From contig NZ_FOPY01000009.1 of NCBI RefSeq assembly GCF_900113605.1, positions 124,001 to 188,000 on the forward strand: a stretch of DNA of 64,000 bases, written 5' to 3'. This stretch comes from Modicisalibacter xianhensis. Lineage in GTDB: Bacteria > Pseudomonadota > Gammaproteobacteria > Pseudomonadales > Halomonadaceae. Under the pieces are notes generated by a model. That model worked only from the letters and a program-made list of their open reading frames with translations. It was not told the origin of the DNA and ran no database searches. Positions 20,200-29,097 of the stretch are shown here, piece after piece. The position numbers and the translations under genes were made by a program. The stretch's first letter is position 1; the number at the start of each line of letters is the position of its first letter.

Positions 20200-21162
20200 A
20201 TGACCCAATCCCTGGCCCTCGTGTTTCCGGGACAGGGCTCCCAGCATATTGGCATGTTGCGGGAGCTGGCCGAGCGCTACAGCGTGGTTAGGACGACGTT
20301 CGAAGAGTCGTCCGATGCGCTGGGGTACGACCTGTGGAATGTGGTTCAGGAAGGCCCCGAGGAGGCCTTGAACGCGACGGCGTGCACCCAGCCGGCGCTG
20401 TTGACCTCGAGCGTGGCTATCTGGCGCGTCTGGCAGGAGCTCGAAGGGCCGCGTCCTGTCGCCATGGCTGGTCATAGCCTGGGCGAGTATAGCGCAATGG
20501 TTTGCGCCGGTACGCTGGGGTTTGCCGAAGGCGTTCGCCTGGTCAAGCTGCGCGGCGAAGCCATGCAGGAAGCCGTGCCGGCAGGTCAGGGGGCCATGGC
20601 GGCGATTCTTGGCCTCGATGACGATGCAGTCGAAATAGCCTGTCGTGATGCTGCCCAGGGTGAAGTGGTTTCCGCGGTCAACTACAATGCGCCTGGCCAG
20701 GTCGTCGTCGCAGGCCAGAAGGCGGCGGTCGATCGCGCCATTGCCCTTTGCCAGGAAGCAGGGGCCAAGCGGGCGCTGCCATTGCCGGTATCCGTGCCGT
20801 CGCACTGTGCCCTGATGAAGCCTGCGGCCGAACGGCTCGAGCAGGCAATGAAGGAAATTGACCTCAAGGCACCGCGTTATACCGTTATCCAAAATGTCGA
20901 TGCGCAGGCGCATGCGGATGTCGAGACCCTGCGCACGCGTCTGGTCGAACAGTTGTACTGTCCCGTGCGCTGGACGAGCTGTATCGAATCCATGATTGGT
21001 CTGGGGGCGCAAGTGTTTATAGAATGTGGGCCTGGCAAGGTGCTGACCGGGCTCAATAAGCGGATCGCGCGTAATGTGAAGGGGCTCGCGGTCAACGATC
21101 CGGATAGCCTGGCGGCCGCGCTCGAACTGGCCCGTGAGGCTGTCGGTCAGCAGGATTCATGA
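20200..21162 (+). CDS. fabD: Malonyl-CoA:ACP transacylase
   Basis: FabD loads malonyl groups onto acyl carrier protein for chain elongation. Motifs: VFPGQGSQHIGM at the N-terminus, the nucleophile Ser in GHSLGEYSAM (about residue 91), and the catalytic His in VPSHCALM. The ATG at 20200 has an AAGG site nearby; a GTG at 20191 would add three residues. The 320-residue length is normal. Genes plsX-fabD-fabG-acpP-fabF are in the standard order. Confidence 0.97.
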   Translation: MTQSLALVFPGQGSQHIGMLRELAERYSVVRTTFEESSDALGYDLWNVVQEGPEEALNATACTQPALLTSSVAIWRVWQELEGPRPVAMAGHSLGEYSAMVCAGTLGFAEGVRLVKLRGEAMQEAVPAGQGAMAAILGLDDDAVEIACRDAAQGEVVSAVNYNAPGQVVVAGQKAAVDRAIALCQEAGAKRALPLPVSVPSHCALMKPAAERLEQAMKEIDLKAPRYTVIQNVDAQAHADVETLRTRLVEQLYCPVRWTSCIESMIGLGAQVFIECGPGKVLTGLNKRIARNVKGLAVNDPDSLAAALELAREAVGQQDS

Positions 21163-21179
21163 CTCATTCAGGAACGTTT

Positions 21180-21923
21180 ATGACGAGCGAACGGAGAGTG
21201 GCGCTGGTTACCGGGGCGAGCCGGGGTATTGGCCGAGCCATCGCCCACGAGCTTGGCCGGCAGGGCCGGGTGGTGATCGGCACCGCGACCAGCGAGCAGG
21301 GTGCTCAGAAGATCGATGCCGACCTCAGGGAGAACGGTATCGAGGGGGCGGGTCGAGTTCTCGATGTTACCGATCAGGCCAGCGTCGATGCGTTGATCAA
21401 GGCGATAGGTGATGAGTTTGGCGCGCCGACTATTCTGGTCAACAATGCTGGCATCACGCGTGACAATCTCTTGATGCGCATGAAAGAGGACGAGTGGGAC
21501 ACCGTTCTCGATACCAACCTCAAGTCCGTCTACCGCGTTACCAAGGCATGTGTTCGGGGGATGACTAAGGCGCGCTTCGGGCGCATCGTGAGCATCAGTT
21601 CCGTCGTGGCTACCATGGGCAACCTTGGCCAAACCAACTATGCTGCCGCCAAGGCGGGCATGGAAGGCTTTACTAGAGCCTTGGCTCGTGAGGTGGCATC
21701 CCGGGGTATTACGGCGAATGCCGTGGCGCCTGGCTTCATTGCTACCGACATGACCGAAGCGTTGCCGGAGTCCCAGCATGAAGCCCTGCTGGGCCAGATC
21801 CCGTTGGCCAGGTTGGGCAAGCCTGAGGAAATCGCTGCGGCAGTCGGCTTTCTGACCAGTGAATCCGCCGGTTACATTACCGGGGAAACGCTGCAGGTCA
21901 ATGGCGGCATGAATATGCGTTGA
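21180..21923 (+). CDS. fabG: 3-oxoacyl-ACP reductase FabG
   Basis: This NADPH-dependent short-chain dehydrogenase reduces 3-oxoacyl-ACP. It shows the cofactor loop TGASRGIG, the NNAG segment, the catalytic Ser in SISSVV, Tyr and Lys in YAAAKAG, and a C-terminal GGMNMR. I favour ATG 21180 with AGGA just upstream. An ATG at 21159 overlaps the fabD stop and would add seven residues. The length is 247 residues. Confidence 0.97.
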   Translation: MTSERRVALVTGASRGIGRAIAHELGRQGRVVIGTATSEQGAQKIDADLRENGIEGAGRVLDVTDQASVDALIKAIGDEFGAPTILVNNAGITRDNLLMRMKEDEWDTVLDTNLKSVYRVTKACVRGMTKARFGRIVSISSVVATMGNLGQTNYAAAKAGMEGFTRALAREVASRGITANAVAPGFIATDMTEALPESQHEALLGQIPLARLGKPEEIAAAVGFLTSESAGYITGETLQVNGGMNMR

Positions 21924-21939
21924 GGTCGCATGGGACGCC

Positions 21940-21970
21940 TTGGTTGCGTCACCTTGGGGCCCTCTATAAA
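21940..21970 (+). promoter_or_regulatory. Candidate promoter of acpP
   Basis: A good -10 TATAAA (21965-21970) lies 52 bases before acpP. The possible -35 elements, TTGGTT (21940-21945) and TTGCGT (21944-21949), give spacers of 19 and 15 bases, so the match is imperfect. acpP is usually expressed far above its neighbours and often has its own promoter, which makes this plausible. Confidence 0.4.
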
Positions 21971-22022
21971 CTACCCGGCAGTTTTTAGCTGGCGGATATG
22001 TACCACTAGGAGTAACGACATA

Positions 22023-22256
22023 ATGAGCACCATCGAAGAGCGCGTGAAGAAGGTTGTGGCCGAGCGCCTGAACGTCAAGGAAGAGGACATCCAGAACACG
22101 TCTTCCTTCACTGAAGATCTCGGCGCGGACTCCCTGGATACCGTCGAGTTGGTGATGGCGCTCGAAGAGGAATTCGATACTGAAATTCCTGACGAGGAAG
22201 CCGAGAAGATCACCACGGTGCAGGAAGCAATCGATTACGTCGTTGCTCACCAGTAA
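22023..22256 (+). CDS. acpP: Acyl carrier protein
   Basis: This small acidic protein of 77 residues carries growing acyl chains on 4'-phosphopantetheine. The attachment serine is in the [10 protein letters not shown] block. It starts [10 protein letters not shown] and ends in AIDYVVAHQ, very close to E. coli AcpP. A strong TAGGAG ribosome site lies ten bases before the ATG at 22023. A terminator follows, so most transcripts probably end before fabF. Confidence 0.98.
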   Translation: MSTIEERVKKVVAERLNVKEEDIQNTSSFTEDLGADSLDTVELVMALEEEFDTEIPDEEAEKITTVQEAIDYVVAHQ

Positions 22257-22298
22257 TGTGATCTGAGTGCGGTCGCCGACCGCCTCGATGACGTGCCT

Positions 22299-22335
22299 GA
22301 AAGCCGTTCTGCCATGCAGGACGGCTTTCGTTTTT
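22299..22335 (+). terminator. Rho-independent terminator after acpP
   Basis: A 14-base-pair stem (22299-22312 and 22316-22329, one T-G pair) with a CAT loop is followed by GTTTTT. It lies 42 bases after acpP and just before the fabF promoter, separating the two transcription units. Confidence 0.92.
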
Positions 22336-22351
22336 GTGCGTCAGTGCCACA

Positions 22352-22375
22352 TAGCCGGTATGCTTCGGGTATAAT
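22352..22375 (+). promoter_or_regulatory. Candidate promoter of fabF
   Basis: A perfect -10 TATAAT (22370-22375) lies between the acpP terminator and fabF. The -35 is poor; CACATA or GCCACA near 22346-22353 are the best choices. The predicted start near 22382 leaves a leader of about 57 bases. Confidence 0.5.
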
Positions 22376-22438
22376 GCGCGCAGCGCGGCAAGGTGCCCTT
22401 GGGGTGCCTGTCGAACATGGATATCTGGAGGAGAGCAG

Positions 22439-23677
22439 ATGCCTCGTAGAAGGGTCGTGGTGACCGGGTTGGGCCTGGTGACGCCGGTGGGAAACACCGT
22501 CAATGAAAGCTGGGCCAACATCCTGGCAGGCAAGAGCGGCATTGCCCCGATCGAGCATTTCGATACCAGCGGATTCAATACGCGCTTCGGTGGGTCGGTC
22601 AAGAATTTCGATATCAGTCCCTACCTGAATCCCAAGGACGCCCGCAAGATGGACCAGTTCATCCAGTACGGGATCGCGGCGGGTAGCCAGGCAATCGAAG
22701 ATTCCGGGATCGAGTGCGGCGAGCACAATGCAGATCGTATCGGTGTCGCGATTGGTTCAGGCATCGGCGGGCTGCCGATGATCGAGCAGAACCACAATGC
22801 ACTCAACAAGGGTGGGGCGCGCCGCATCTCACCGTTCTTCGTGCCTGGCTCCATCATCAACATGATTGCAGGCAACCTGGCCATTCAGTACGGTTTTCGC
22901 GGGCCGAATATTGCCATCACGACGGCCTGCACCACCGGTACCCATAATATCGGCTACGGGGCGCGCACCATTGCCTATGGCGATGCCGACATCATGCTCT
23001 GCGGTGGCTCCGAAATGGCAACCACGCCTCTGGGGCTCGGCGGGTTCTCTGCTGCACGGGCCCTGTCGACCCGCAACGATGCTCCCGAGGCGGCAAGCCG
23101 CCCCTGGGACCGGGATCGTGACGGCTTCGTGCTTTCCGATGGCGCCGGGGTCCTGGTGCTCGAAGAGTACGAGCATGCAAAGCAGCGTGGCGCAACCATC
23201 TATGCCGAAATCAAGGGCTTTGGCATGAGCGACGATGCCTATCACATGACCGCCCCGCCCGAGGATGGACGTGGAGCGGCGGCTGCCATGGAAAACGCCA
23301 TTCGCGACGCGCAGCTCGATCCGGCACAGATTGGTTATATCAATGCCCACGGCACTTCCACGCCTACGGGTGACCTGGCAGAGAGTCGGGCCATCGAGCG
23401 GGTGATGAAATCGGCGGCCACCACGGTGGCAGTCAGCTCCACCAAGTCGATGATTGGCCACTTGCTGGGAGCGGCGGGGGCCGTCGAGGCGATTTTCAGC
23501 ATCCTGGCCCTGCGCGATCAGGTAGTGCCGCCAACCATCAACCTGGATACTCCCCAGGAGGGTTGTACGCTTGACTACGTGCCGCATACGGCGCGCCAAG
23601 TGGCTCTCGAGTATACCCTGTCCAACTCGTTCGGCTTTGGCGGGACCAACGGTTCGCTGGTCTTCGGGCGGGTTTGA
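22439..23677 (+). CDS. fabF: 3-oxoacyl-ACP synthase II
   Basis: This condensing enzyme of fatty-acid elongation has 412 residues. The catalytic Cys is in [12 protein letters not shown], with one His in [12 protein letters not shown] and the other in [14 protein letters not shown]. The start [16 protein letters not shown] is standard, and a GGAGGAG site precedes the ATG. It is the first gene of a chain fabF-pabC-mltG-tmk-holB-pilZ. The stop overlaps a possible TTG start of pabC. Confidence 0.97.
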   Translation: MPRRRVVVTGLGLVTPVGNTVNESWANILAGKSGIAPIEHFDTSGFNTRFGGSVKNFDISPYLNPKDARKMDQFIQYGIAAGSQAIEDSGIECGEHNADRIGVAIGSGIGGLPMIEQNHNALNKGGARRISPFFVPGSIINMIAGNLAIQYGFRGPNIAITTACTTGTHNIGYGARTIAYGDADIMLCGGSEMATTPLGLGGFSAARALSTRNDAPEAASRPWDRDRDGFVLSDGAGVLVLEEYEHAKQRGATIYAEIKGFGMSDDAYHMTAPPEDGRGAAAAMENAIRDAQLDPAQIGYINAHGTSTPTGDLAESRAIERVMKSAATTVAVSSTKSMIGHLLGAAGAVEAIFSILALRDQVVPPTINLDTPQEGCTLDYVPHTARQVALEYTLSNSFGFGGTNGSLVFGRV

Positions 23678-23685
23678 GTCAGGCG

Positions 23686-24489
23686 ATGAATGACGAGGCG
23701 GTACCCTTCGATGACCGAGGCCTGGCCTACGGTGACGGGCTCTTCGAAACGGTTCTGGTACGTGATGGCCAGCCCTTGCTTTGGGATGAGCACATGGCTC
23801 GCCTGGAAGAGGGATGCCACCGATTGGGTATCGCCTTCCCCGGGCATGACCGGCTGGCCTGTTTGCCTGCCTGTTCAGGGCCAGGCCTGCACGTTCTCAA
23901 GCTTATCGTGACTCGTGGTAGTGGCGGGCGCGGATACCTGCCTCCCACGGATGCCGAGCCGAGATTGCGCTGGCGTTCGAGCCCATTCTCTCCTCGGCGG
24001 GCGCACTGGACCGACGGGGTTCGCGTACGTCTGTGTGAGCTCAGGTTGGGTCATCAGCCTCGCTTGGCGGGAATCAAGCACCTGAATCGTCTGGAAAACG
24101 TGCTGGCTCGGCAGGAGTGGAGCGATCCGGATATTGCTGAAGGGCTGCTCAGCGATAGTTCGGGGCGTCTGATCGAAGCCACCTGCATGAACCTGTTCTG
24201 GCAGTACGGTCCCCGCTGGGAAACGCCGTCGCTGGCACGCTGTGGGGTTGAAGGCACGCTGCGTGCCGGCTTGCTCCGCCAGTGTTCGCTGCATGAAGTT
24301 GATCGTGGCAGTGATGTGCTGCTTGAGGCCGACAGCCTGTGGCTGGGTAACTCGATTCAGGGCATCTGGCCAATCACCTCGTTGGTGGATTCGTCAGGAC
24401 AATTGTTGCGTGCCTGGTCCACCGCGTCGCTCGATCGTTCGTTACAGGCCGAGGCCCATGCCTTGCTCGGGTATCCGCTGCCGGCCTGA
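23686..24489 (+). CDS. pabC: Aminodeoxychorismate lyase
   Basis: PabC is a class IV PLP enzyme that releases p-aminobenzoate from aminodeoxychorismate for folate synthesis. The N-terminal FDDRGLAYGDGLFETV block, the PLP lysine region GIKHLNRLENVLAR, and the GRLIEATCMNLFW and CGVEGTLRAGLL blocks are typical. ATG 23686 is preferred; a TTG at 23674 overlaps the fabF stop. The length is 267 residues. Gene order fabF-pabC-mltG-tmk-holB matches E. coli and Pseudomonas. Confidence 0.95.
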   Translation: MNDEAVPFDDRGLAYGDGLFETVLVRDGQPLLWDEHMARLEEGCHRLGIAFPGHDRLACLPACSGPGLHVLKLIVTRGSGGRGYLPPTDAEPRLRWRSSPFSPRRAHWTDGVRVRLCELRLGHQPRLAGIKHLNRLENVLARQEWSDPDIAEGLLSDSSGRLIEATCMNLFWQYGPRWETPSLARCGVEGTLRAGLLRQCSLHEVDRGSDVLLEADSLWLGNSIQGIWPITSLVDSSGQLLRAWSTASLDRSLQAEAHALLGYPLPA

Positions 24490-24505
24490 TAGATAAGGAA
24501 CCCTC

Positions 24506-25507
24506 ATGCGTCTGTTGAAACTGTTCGTGACGTTGGCAGTCCTGGTTGCGGCGTTGGCGTATGGTGCCTATGCATACTGGCAATCACGTTTGGATGCACC
24601 GGTAGCCATCGCGGAACCGACACTCTATGAAGTCCCGCGTGGCGCCAGCTATCACCGTATCGTGGCGGACCTGGCCGAAGAGGGCATCATTGCCGAGGCG
24701 TGGCCCTACAAGGTGTTGGCGCGCGTATCACAGGATGACCTGCCGCAATTGCGGGCCGGTGAGTTCATGATCGAACCCGGCATGAGCGGACGAGAGCTCC
24801 TCTCGCTACTTAGCAGCGACCAGGTCGTGACCTACTCCCTGACTATTCCCGAAGGCTGGACCTTCGACGATATGCGAGGGGCGTTGGCTGACGCCCCCAA
24901 GCTTGTCCGGTCGACCGGGGGCATGAGTAATGAGGAGGTCATGGCCGAGCTAGGACATCCCGATCAGCATCCCGAAGGACGGTTCTTCCCGGATACCTAC
25001 AGTTATCATAAGGGGGTCAGCGATCTGGATATTCTGCGTCAAGCCTATGATCGCATGCAGGCCGAACTGAACCGGGTCTGGGAAACGCGGGATGACGGAT
25101 TGCCTCTCGACTCGCCCTATGAAGCGCTTATCATGGCCTCGCTGATCGAGCGCGAGACCGGCGTCGACGGGGAGCGTCGCGAGATTGCCGGCGTCTTTGT
25201 ACGGCGCCTGGAGCGCGGGATGCGATTGCAGACCGATCCGACCGTAATCTATGGCATGGGTGACGAGTACCAGGGCAACATCACGCGTGCCGACCTTCGC
25301 CGGGCCACACCGTACAATACCTATGTGATCGATGGCCTGCCGCCCACGCCGATCGCCTTGCCGGGGCGGGCGGCATTGGAAGCCGCTGTCGACCCGGCGG
25401 AAGGCGATGCATTGTATTTCGTGGCCAAGGGAGATGGCAGCCACCATTTCTCGCGGACCCTGAGCGAGCATAATGCCGCCGTGCGGCGTTATATCCTGAA
25501 CCGCTGA
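24506..25507 (+). CDS. mltG: Endolytic murein transglycosylase MltG
   Basis: MltG cleaves nascent glycan strands and is thought to set strand length. It has 333 residues with one N-terminal transmembrane helix (about residues 7-28) and then the YceG-like domain. The catalytic Glu is in [12 protein letters not shown]. The blocks [22 protein letters not shown] and [15 protein letters not shown] are diagnostic. The start has an AAGGAA site and the stop overlaps tmk (TGATG). Confidence 0.96.
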   Translation: MRLLKLFVTLAVLVAALAYGAYAYWQSRLDAPVAIAEPTLYEVPRGASYHRIVADLAEEGIIAEAWPYKVLARVSQDDLPQLRAGEFMIEPGMSGRELLSLLSSDQVVTYSLTIPEGWTFDDMRGALADAPKLVRSTGGMSNEEVMAELGHPDQHPEGRFFPDTYSYHKGVSDLDILRQAYDRMQAELNRVWETRDDGLPLDSPYEALIMASLIERETGVDGERREIAGVFVRRLERGMRLQTDPTVIYGMGDEYQGNITRADLRRATPYNTYVIDGLPPTPIALPGRAALEAAVDPAEGDALYFVAKGDGSHHFSRTLSEHNAAVRRYILNR

Positions 25508-26178
25508 TGGCAGGTTGCATGCATAACGAAACGCAACACCGCTACCCTGGACGCTTCATCACGCTCGAGGGAGGAGAGGGCGTTGGCAAGAGCACCAATC
25601 TTGCCATGGTATGCGAGTTTCTCGAGGCACGTGGTGTCGAGGTCATAAAGACCCGTGAGCCGGGTGGGACCTCGCGCAGTGAGGCCATTCGGCATCTATT
25701 GCTCGATCCGTCTGAAGAAGAACCATTATGCGACGATGCCGAGCTGCTCCTGGTGTTTGCCGCCCGCGCACAGCATCTGGACCGCAAGATCCGTCCGGCA
25801 TTGGCGCGAGGTGCATGGGTGGTATGCGACCGTTTCACCGATGCGACCTTTGCTTATCAGGGCGGAGGGCGAGGTATCGATGCATCTCGTATCGAGCGTC
25901 TGGAGACCTTCGTGCAGCAGGGGTTGCAGCCAGACCTTACCCTTCTGCTGGATATGCCGGTCGATGCTGCGCAGCAGCGTGTCATCCAGCGAGGCATCGA
26001 GCGTGATCGCTTCGAACGCGAGCATGCGGCGTTTTTCGATGCGGTGCGTCATGCTTACTTAAAGCGAGCTAGCGAAGCACCGGATCGTTTCGTCATCATC
26101 GATGCCTCGCGCGCCTTGGCCGATGTGCAGGCTGATATCCGGAATTGTCTCGATACGAGGCTGGCGTCATGGAGTTGA
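25507..26178 (+). CDS. tmk: Thymidylate kinase
   Basis: Tmk phosphorylates dTMP to dTDP. The P-loop [17 protein letters not shown], the [16 protein letters not shown] block and the lid region near RGIERDRFE are all visible. The 223-residue length is slightly long because of ten extra N-terminal residues; an alternative ATG at 25519 would remove four of them and has an AGG nearby. It overlaps mltG at one end and holB at the other. Confidence 0.96.
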   Translation: MAGCMHNETQHRYPGRFITLEGGEGVGKSTNLAMVCEFLEARGVEVIKTREPGGTSRSEAIRHLLLDPSEEEPLCDDAELLLVFAARAQHLDRKIRPALARGAWVVCDRFTDATFAYQGGGRGIDASRIERLETFVQQGLQPDLTLLLDMPVDAAQQRVIQRGIERDRFEREHAAFFDAVRHAYLKRASEAPDRFVIIDASRALADVQADIRNCLDTRLASWS

Positions 26179-27152
26179 ATCCGTTGCCCTGGCAGCTCGA
26201 ACTCTGGAGGCGCTTGACCGATTTGCAGGACAGGGCGAAGCTGCCTCACGCCTTGCTCATTTCCGGTGCCCATGGTGTGGGCAAGCAGGTTCTTGCCGAT
26301 GCACTGGCTGCACGCACCTTGTGCCGCAACCCACGGGAAACGGCTTGCGGCCAGTGCCACGCCTGTCAGATGTTGAAGGCGGGCTATCACCCTGACCTCA
26401 TACGGGTGTCGCCGCAGGAGAAAAGTCGACAGATTCGTATCGACCCGATTCGCGAAGTCAATGGCTTCGTAGCCCAGACGGCGCAGCAGGGAGGATACCG
26501 GGTCGTTGTCCTGCAGCCGGCCGAGGCTATGAATGTGGCAGCAGCCAACGCATTGCTCAAGAGCCTTGAGGAGCCCGGTGAGCGCACCTTGTTTGTACTG
26601 CTTGCCGATGTGCCTTCGCGGATGCTGGCGACGATAAGATCACGTTGCCAGCATTGGGCGCTGGGTGTACCTGATGGCGAAGCCTGTCTGCCCTGGCTCG
26701 GCGAGATGCTGGGAGACAGCCACGAGGCGGCATTCTGGTTGCGTGTGGCGGGTGGTTTACCCCTGCTCGCACAGGAGCTCGCTGCACCGGAGGCGCGGGG
26801 TCTGCGTCAGGAGCTGCAGGAATTGTTCGATGCCCTCGTGCGTGGCGGTGAGCCAGTTGCCGAGGCAGCAAGGCTCGAGCGTCAGGCGGTAGAGCGAATC
26901 CTGTGGTACGGTATTGCCTGGCTCGAGGACCTGATTCGCCTGGGGCTGTCCGGTGACAGCGATCGCGTGCGCAACCCCGATCTGTTGCCGCTCTATCGGC
27001 AGGCAGTCAAGAACGCCCGCGTTCGAGACTGGTTTCGATTGCTCGATTATGCACGCGAGCAACGTCGCCTGTTGGTGGCGGGTGGCAACCCCAACCCTCA
27101 ACTGGTTCTCGAGGCGTGGTTGGTCCGTTGGTCTGCGCTGCTGCGTTCCTGA
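26169..27152 (+). CDS. holB: DNA polymerase III subunit delta'
   Basis: This clamp-loader subunit helps open the beta sliding clamp. It has a modified Walker A ([11 protein letters not shown]), a four-cysteine zinc module (Cys in [16 protein letters not shown]), the [17 protein letters not shown] segment, and a sensor-like [11 protein letters not shown] 26169 overlaps the end of tmk by ten bases. Its 327 residues match the usual length. Confidence 0.94.
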   Translation: MELNPLPWQLELWRRLTDLQDRAKLPHALLISGAHGVGKQVLADALAARTLCRNPRETACGQCHACQMLKAGYHPDLIRVSPQEKSRQIRIDPIREVNGFVAQTAQQGGYRVVVLQPAEAMNVAAANALLKSLEEPGERTLFVLLADVPSRMLATIRSRCQHWALGVPDGEACLPWLGEMLGDSHEAAFWLRVAGGLPLLAQELAAPEARGLRQELQELFDALVRGGEPVAEAARLERQAVERILWYGIAWLEDLIRLGLSGDSDRVRNPDLLPLYRQAVKNARVRDWFRLLDYAREQRRLLVAGGNPNPQLVLEAWLVRWSALLRS

Positions 27153-27223
27153 GATCGCAGCAATGGGAAAGCGTGGCCGGTTTTCGTAAAGTGATGCCAC
27201 CACATCAAGCGGAGGGCGAACCG

Positions 27224-27559
27224 ATGGTGGGCAAGAAAGCCATGTCTCTGACCATCCGGGATACCCAGACACTATTGTCTGCCTACATGCCCAGCCTCGA
27301 GCGCGGCGGCATCTTCGTGCCTACCCAGGAGCGCTACACGCTCGGTCAGGAGGTTTTCCTGCTGCTGACCCTGCCCGACGAGAGCGAGCGCCTGCCGGTG
27401 ACGGGAAATGTCGTCTGGCTCTCGCCGCCCGGCGTTTCCGGGCGCCGGGTGCCTGGCATCGGCATCCAATTCAGCGCCGATGACCAACTGGTCCGCGATC
27501 GCATCGAAAACCACCTGGCTGGACAACTCGACAAGGGGGTTGCCACTTACACGCTTTGA
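27224..27559 (+). CDS. pilZ: Type IV pilus protein PilZ
   Basis: This small cytosolic protein of 111 residues belongs to the PilZ orthologue group proper, required for type IV pilus formation in Pseudomonas. The line LSAYMPSLERGGIFVPT and the GNVVWLSPPG and GIGIQFSADD blocks match it well. As in that group, the RxxxR motif for c-di-GMP is missing, so it probably does not bind the messenger. I chose ATG 27224 with GGAGGG eight bases upstream; earlier ATGs at 27116 and 27194 add unconserved residues. It follows holB as in Pseudomonas. Confidence 0.93.
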   Translation: MVGKKAMSLTIRDTQTLLSAYMPSLERGGIFVPTQERYTLGQEVFLLLTLPDESERLPVTGNVVWLSPPGVSGRRVPGIGIQFSADDQLVRDRIENHLAGQLDKGVATYTL

Positions 27560-27679
27560 ACCGAATCGTCGGTGTGCGTATGTCGGCCACCCATTACGAC
27601 CCCGCGATGAGTGACCGTGCTGACGTCTCGCGCTGCCTGGCGAGGTCATCATCGCTGCCATCATTACAGAGCCACATGC

Positions 27680-28507
27680 ATGTTTGTTGATTCCCACTGT
27701 CACCTCGACCGTCTCGATCTCGCCGCCCACGGCGATAGCCTGGATGCAGCCCTGAATGTCGCTCGTGCACGAGGTGTCCGCCAGTTCCTGGCCATTGCCG
27801 TGACACTCGATGGTGTCGAAAACCTGGCCGGGATTGCACGTGCCCACGAGGACGTGGTCATCTCGGCGGGCGTGCATCCCATGCATTCGGCTGACGACGA
27901 GCCGAGCATGGAGGCCATCAAGGCGTGTGCCGAACGTTTCGATGTCGTGGCGATCGGCGAGACCGGCCTCGATTTCCATTACGACACGATCGACCGGAAT
28001 ATCCAGCGGGAGCGTTTCAAGCGACACCTCCAGGCGGCGACTGAGCTGGAGTTGCCGGTGATCGTACATACCCGTGATGCCCGCGAGGAGACGCTGCAGT
28101 TGATTCGCGAGCATACCAACCCGGCCGTTGGCGGTGTGCTGCATTGCTTTACGGAAGATATCGACATGGCCCGTGAGGCAGTTCGCTTGGGCTTCTTCAT
28201 TTCCCTCTCGGGAATCGTGACCTTCCGCAATGCCGAGTCGATCCGCGAACTGGCCAGGAGAGTACCGCTGGATCGACTGCTGATCGAGACGGACAGCCCC
28301 TACCTGGCCCCAGTGCCACATCGCGGCAAGCCTAACGAACCACAGTGGGTGGTGGAGGTCGCCGAATGTATCGCGCGCGAGCGGGGCATCAGCATTGATG
28401 AAGTGGCCATGCAGACCACGGCCAACTTCTACCGCCTCTTCCGTGCTGCGGCACCTCAGGCCTCCGCAGAGATGCGCCAGATCCTTTCCGATGCCAACAT
28501 GATCTGA
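27680..28507 (+). CDS. TatD family metal-dependent DNase/hydrolase
   Basis: This 275-residue metal-dependent hydrolase has a TIM-barrel fold, with metal ligands in VDSHCHLD, GETGLDFHY, VIVHTRDA, LHCFTE and LIETDSPYLAP. Members act as 3'-5' exonucleases in DNA repair or RNA turnover. The order holB-pilZ-tatD matches the YcfH subgroup. The ATG at 27680 directly precedes the conserved FVDSHCHLD; the ribosome site is poor. About 120 bases separate it from pilZ and contain no recognisable feature. Confidence 0.93.
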   Translation: MFVDSHCHLDRLDLAAHGDSLDAALNVARARGVRQFLAIAVTLDGVENLAGIARAHEDVVISAGVHPMHSADDEPSMEAIKACAERFDVVAIGETGLDFHYDTIDRNIQRERFKRHLQAATELELPVIVHTRDAREETLQLIREHTNPAVGGVLHCFTEDIDMAREAVRLGFFISLSGIVTFRNAESIRELARRVPLDRLLIETDSPYLAPVPHRGKPNEPQWVVEVAECIARERGISIDEVAMQTTANFYRLFRAAAPQASAEMRQILSDANMI

Positions 28508-28533
28508 TACCCCGCCAGGAAAGGAGAACGAGC

Positions 28534-29097
28534 ATGTCGCTGGAGCCGCTGTTGTCCCGCATCGAGGCGACTGGCGAAATCCCGCCGGTCGATCGCTGGA
28601 ATCCCGATTTCTGTGGAGACATGGACCTGGTGATACGCAGCGACGGGGTCTGGGTGCATGAAGGGACACCCATCGGTCGGCCTCGCCTGGTCAGGTTGCT
28701 GTCGACGGTCCTGCGTCGAGAGAGCGACGGCGATTACTATCTAGTGACGCCAGTCGAGAAGATGCGCATACGTGTTGAGGATCGGCCGTTCGCGATCGTC
28801 GATGCCGAATGTCTCGATGACGATACGGGGGCAGGCATCTGGTGGTTGACGACCAACGTCGGTGACAGGGTGCGGCTGGATGACCGGCATCGATTGACGG
28901 TCACCATGACACCTGCCGATGAGCCGGTGCCTGAAGTCTCGGTGCGCTTCGGGCTGAGTGCCCGGCTCAATCGCAACGTGTTCTATCGGCTGGTCGAGCT
29001 TGCCGATCAGCACCAGCACGGGGCGGGGCTCGAGCTTGGATTGACCAGCGCCGGGTGCTGGCAGCCGTTGGGCTGGATCGATACGGAGCTGCTGTGA
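28534..29097 (+). CDS. DUF1285 domain protein
   Basis: This soluble 187-residue protein belongs to the DUF1285 family, found mainly in proteobacteria and of unknown role. Characteristic blocks are PPVDRWNPDFCGDMDLVIRSDGVW split by short loops, YYLVTPVEKMRI, and LNRNVFYRLVEL. The start has an AGGAGA site, 27 bases after tatD. Its last codon overlaps the GTG start of the helicase gene (GTGA). Confidence 0.88.
   Translation: MSLEPLLSRIEATGEIPPVDRWNPDFCGDMDLVIRSDGVWVHEGTPIGRPRLVRLLSTVLRRESDGDYYLVTPVEKMRIRVEDRPFAIVDAECLDDDTGAGIWWLTTNVGDRVRLDDRHRLTVTMTPADEPVPEVSVRFGLSARLNRNVFYRLVELADQHQHGAGLELGLTSAGCWQPLGWIDTELL

Noticed and set aside
19198-21012. Long open frame (604 codons) on the minus strand opposite plsX and fabD
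   Set aside because: It lies wholly antisense to two certain genes, its product is His/Arg/Gln-rich with no known domain, and such frames are common in GC-rich DNA because the codon bias of the real gene removes stops.
27272-28669. Minus-strand frame of 465 codons opposite pilZ and tatD
   Set aside because: Both plus-strand genes are well conserved; the antisense product has mixed composition and no motif.
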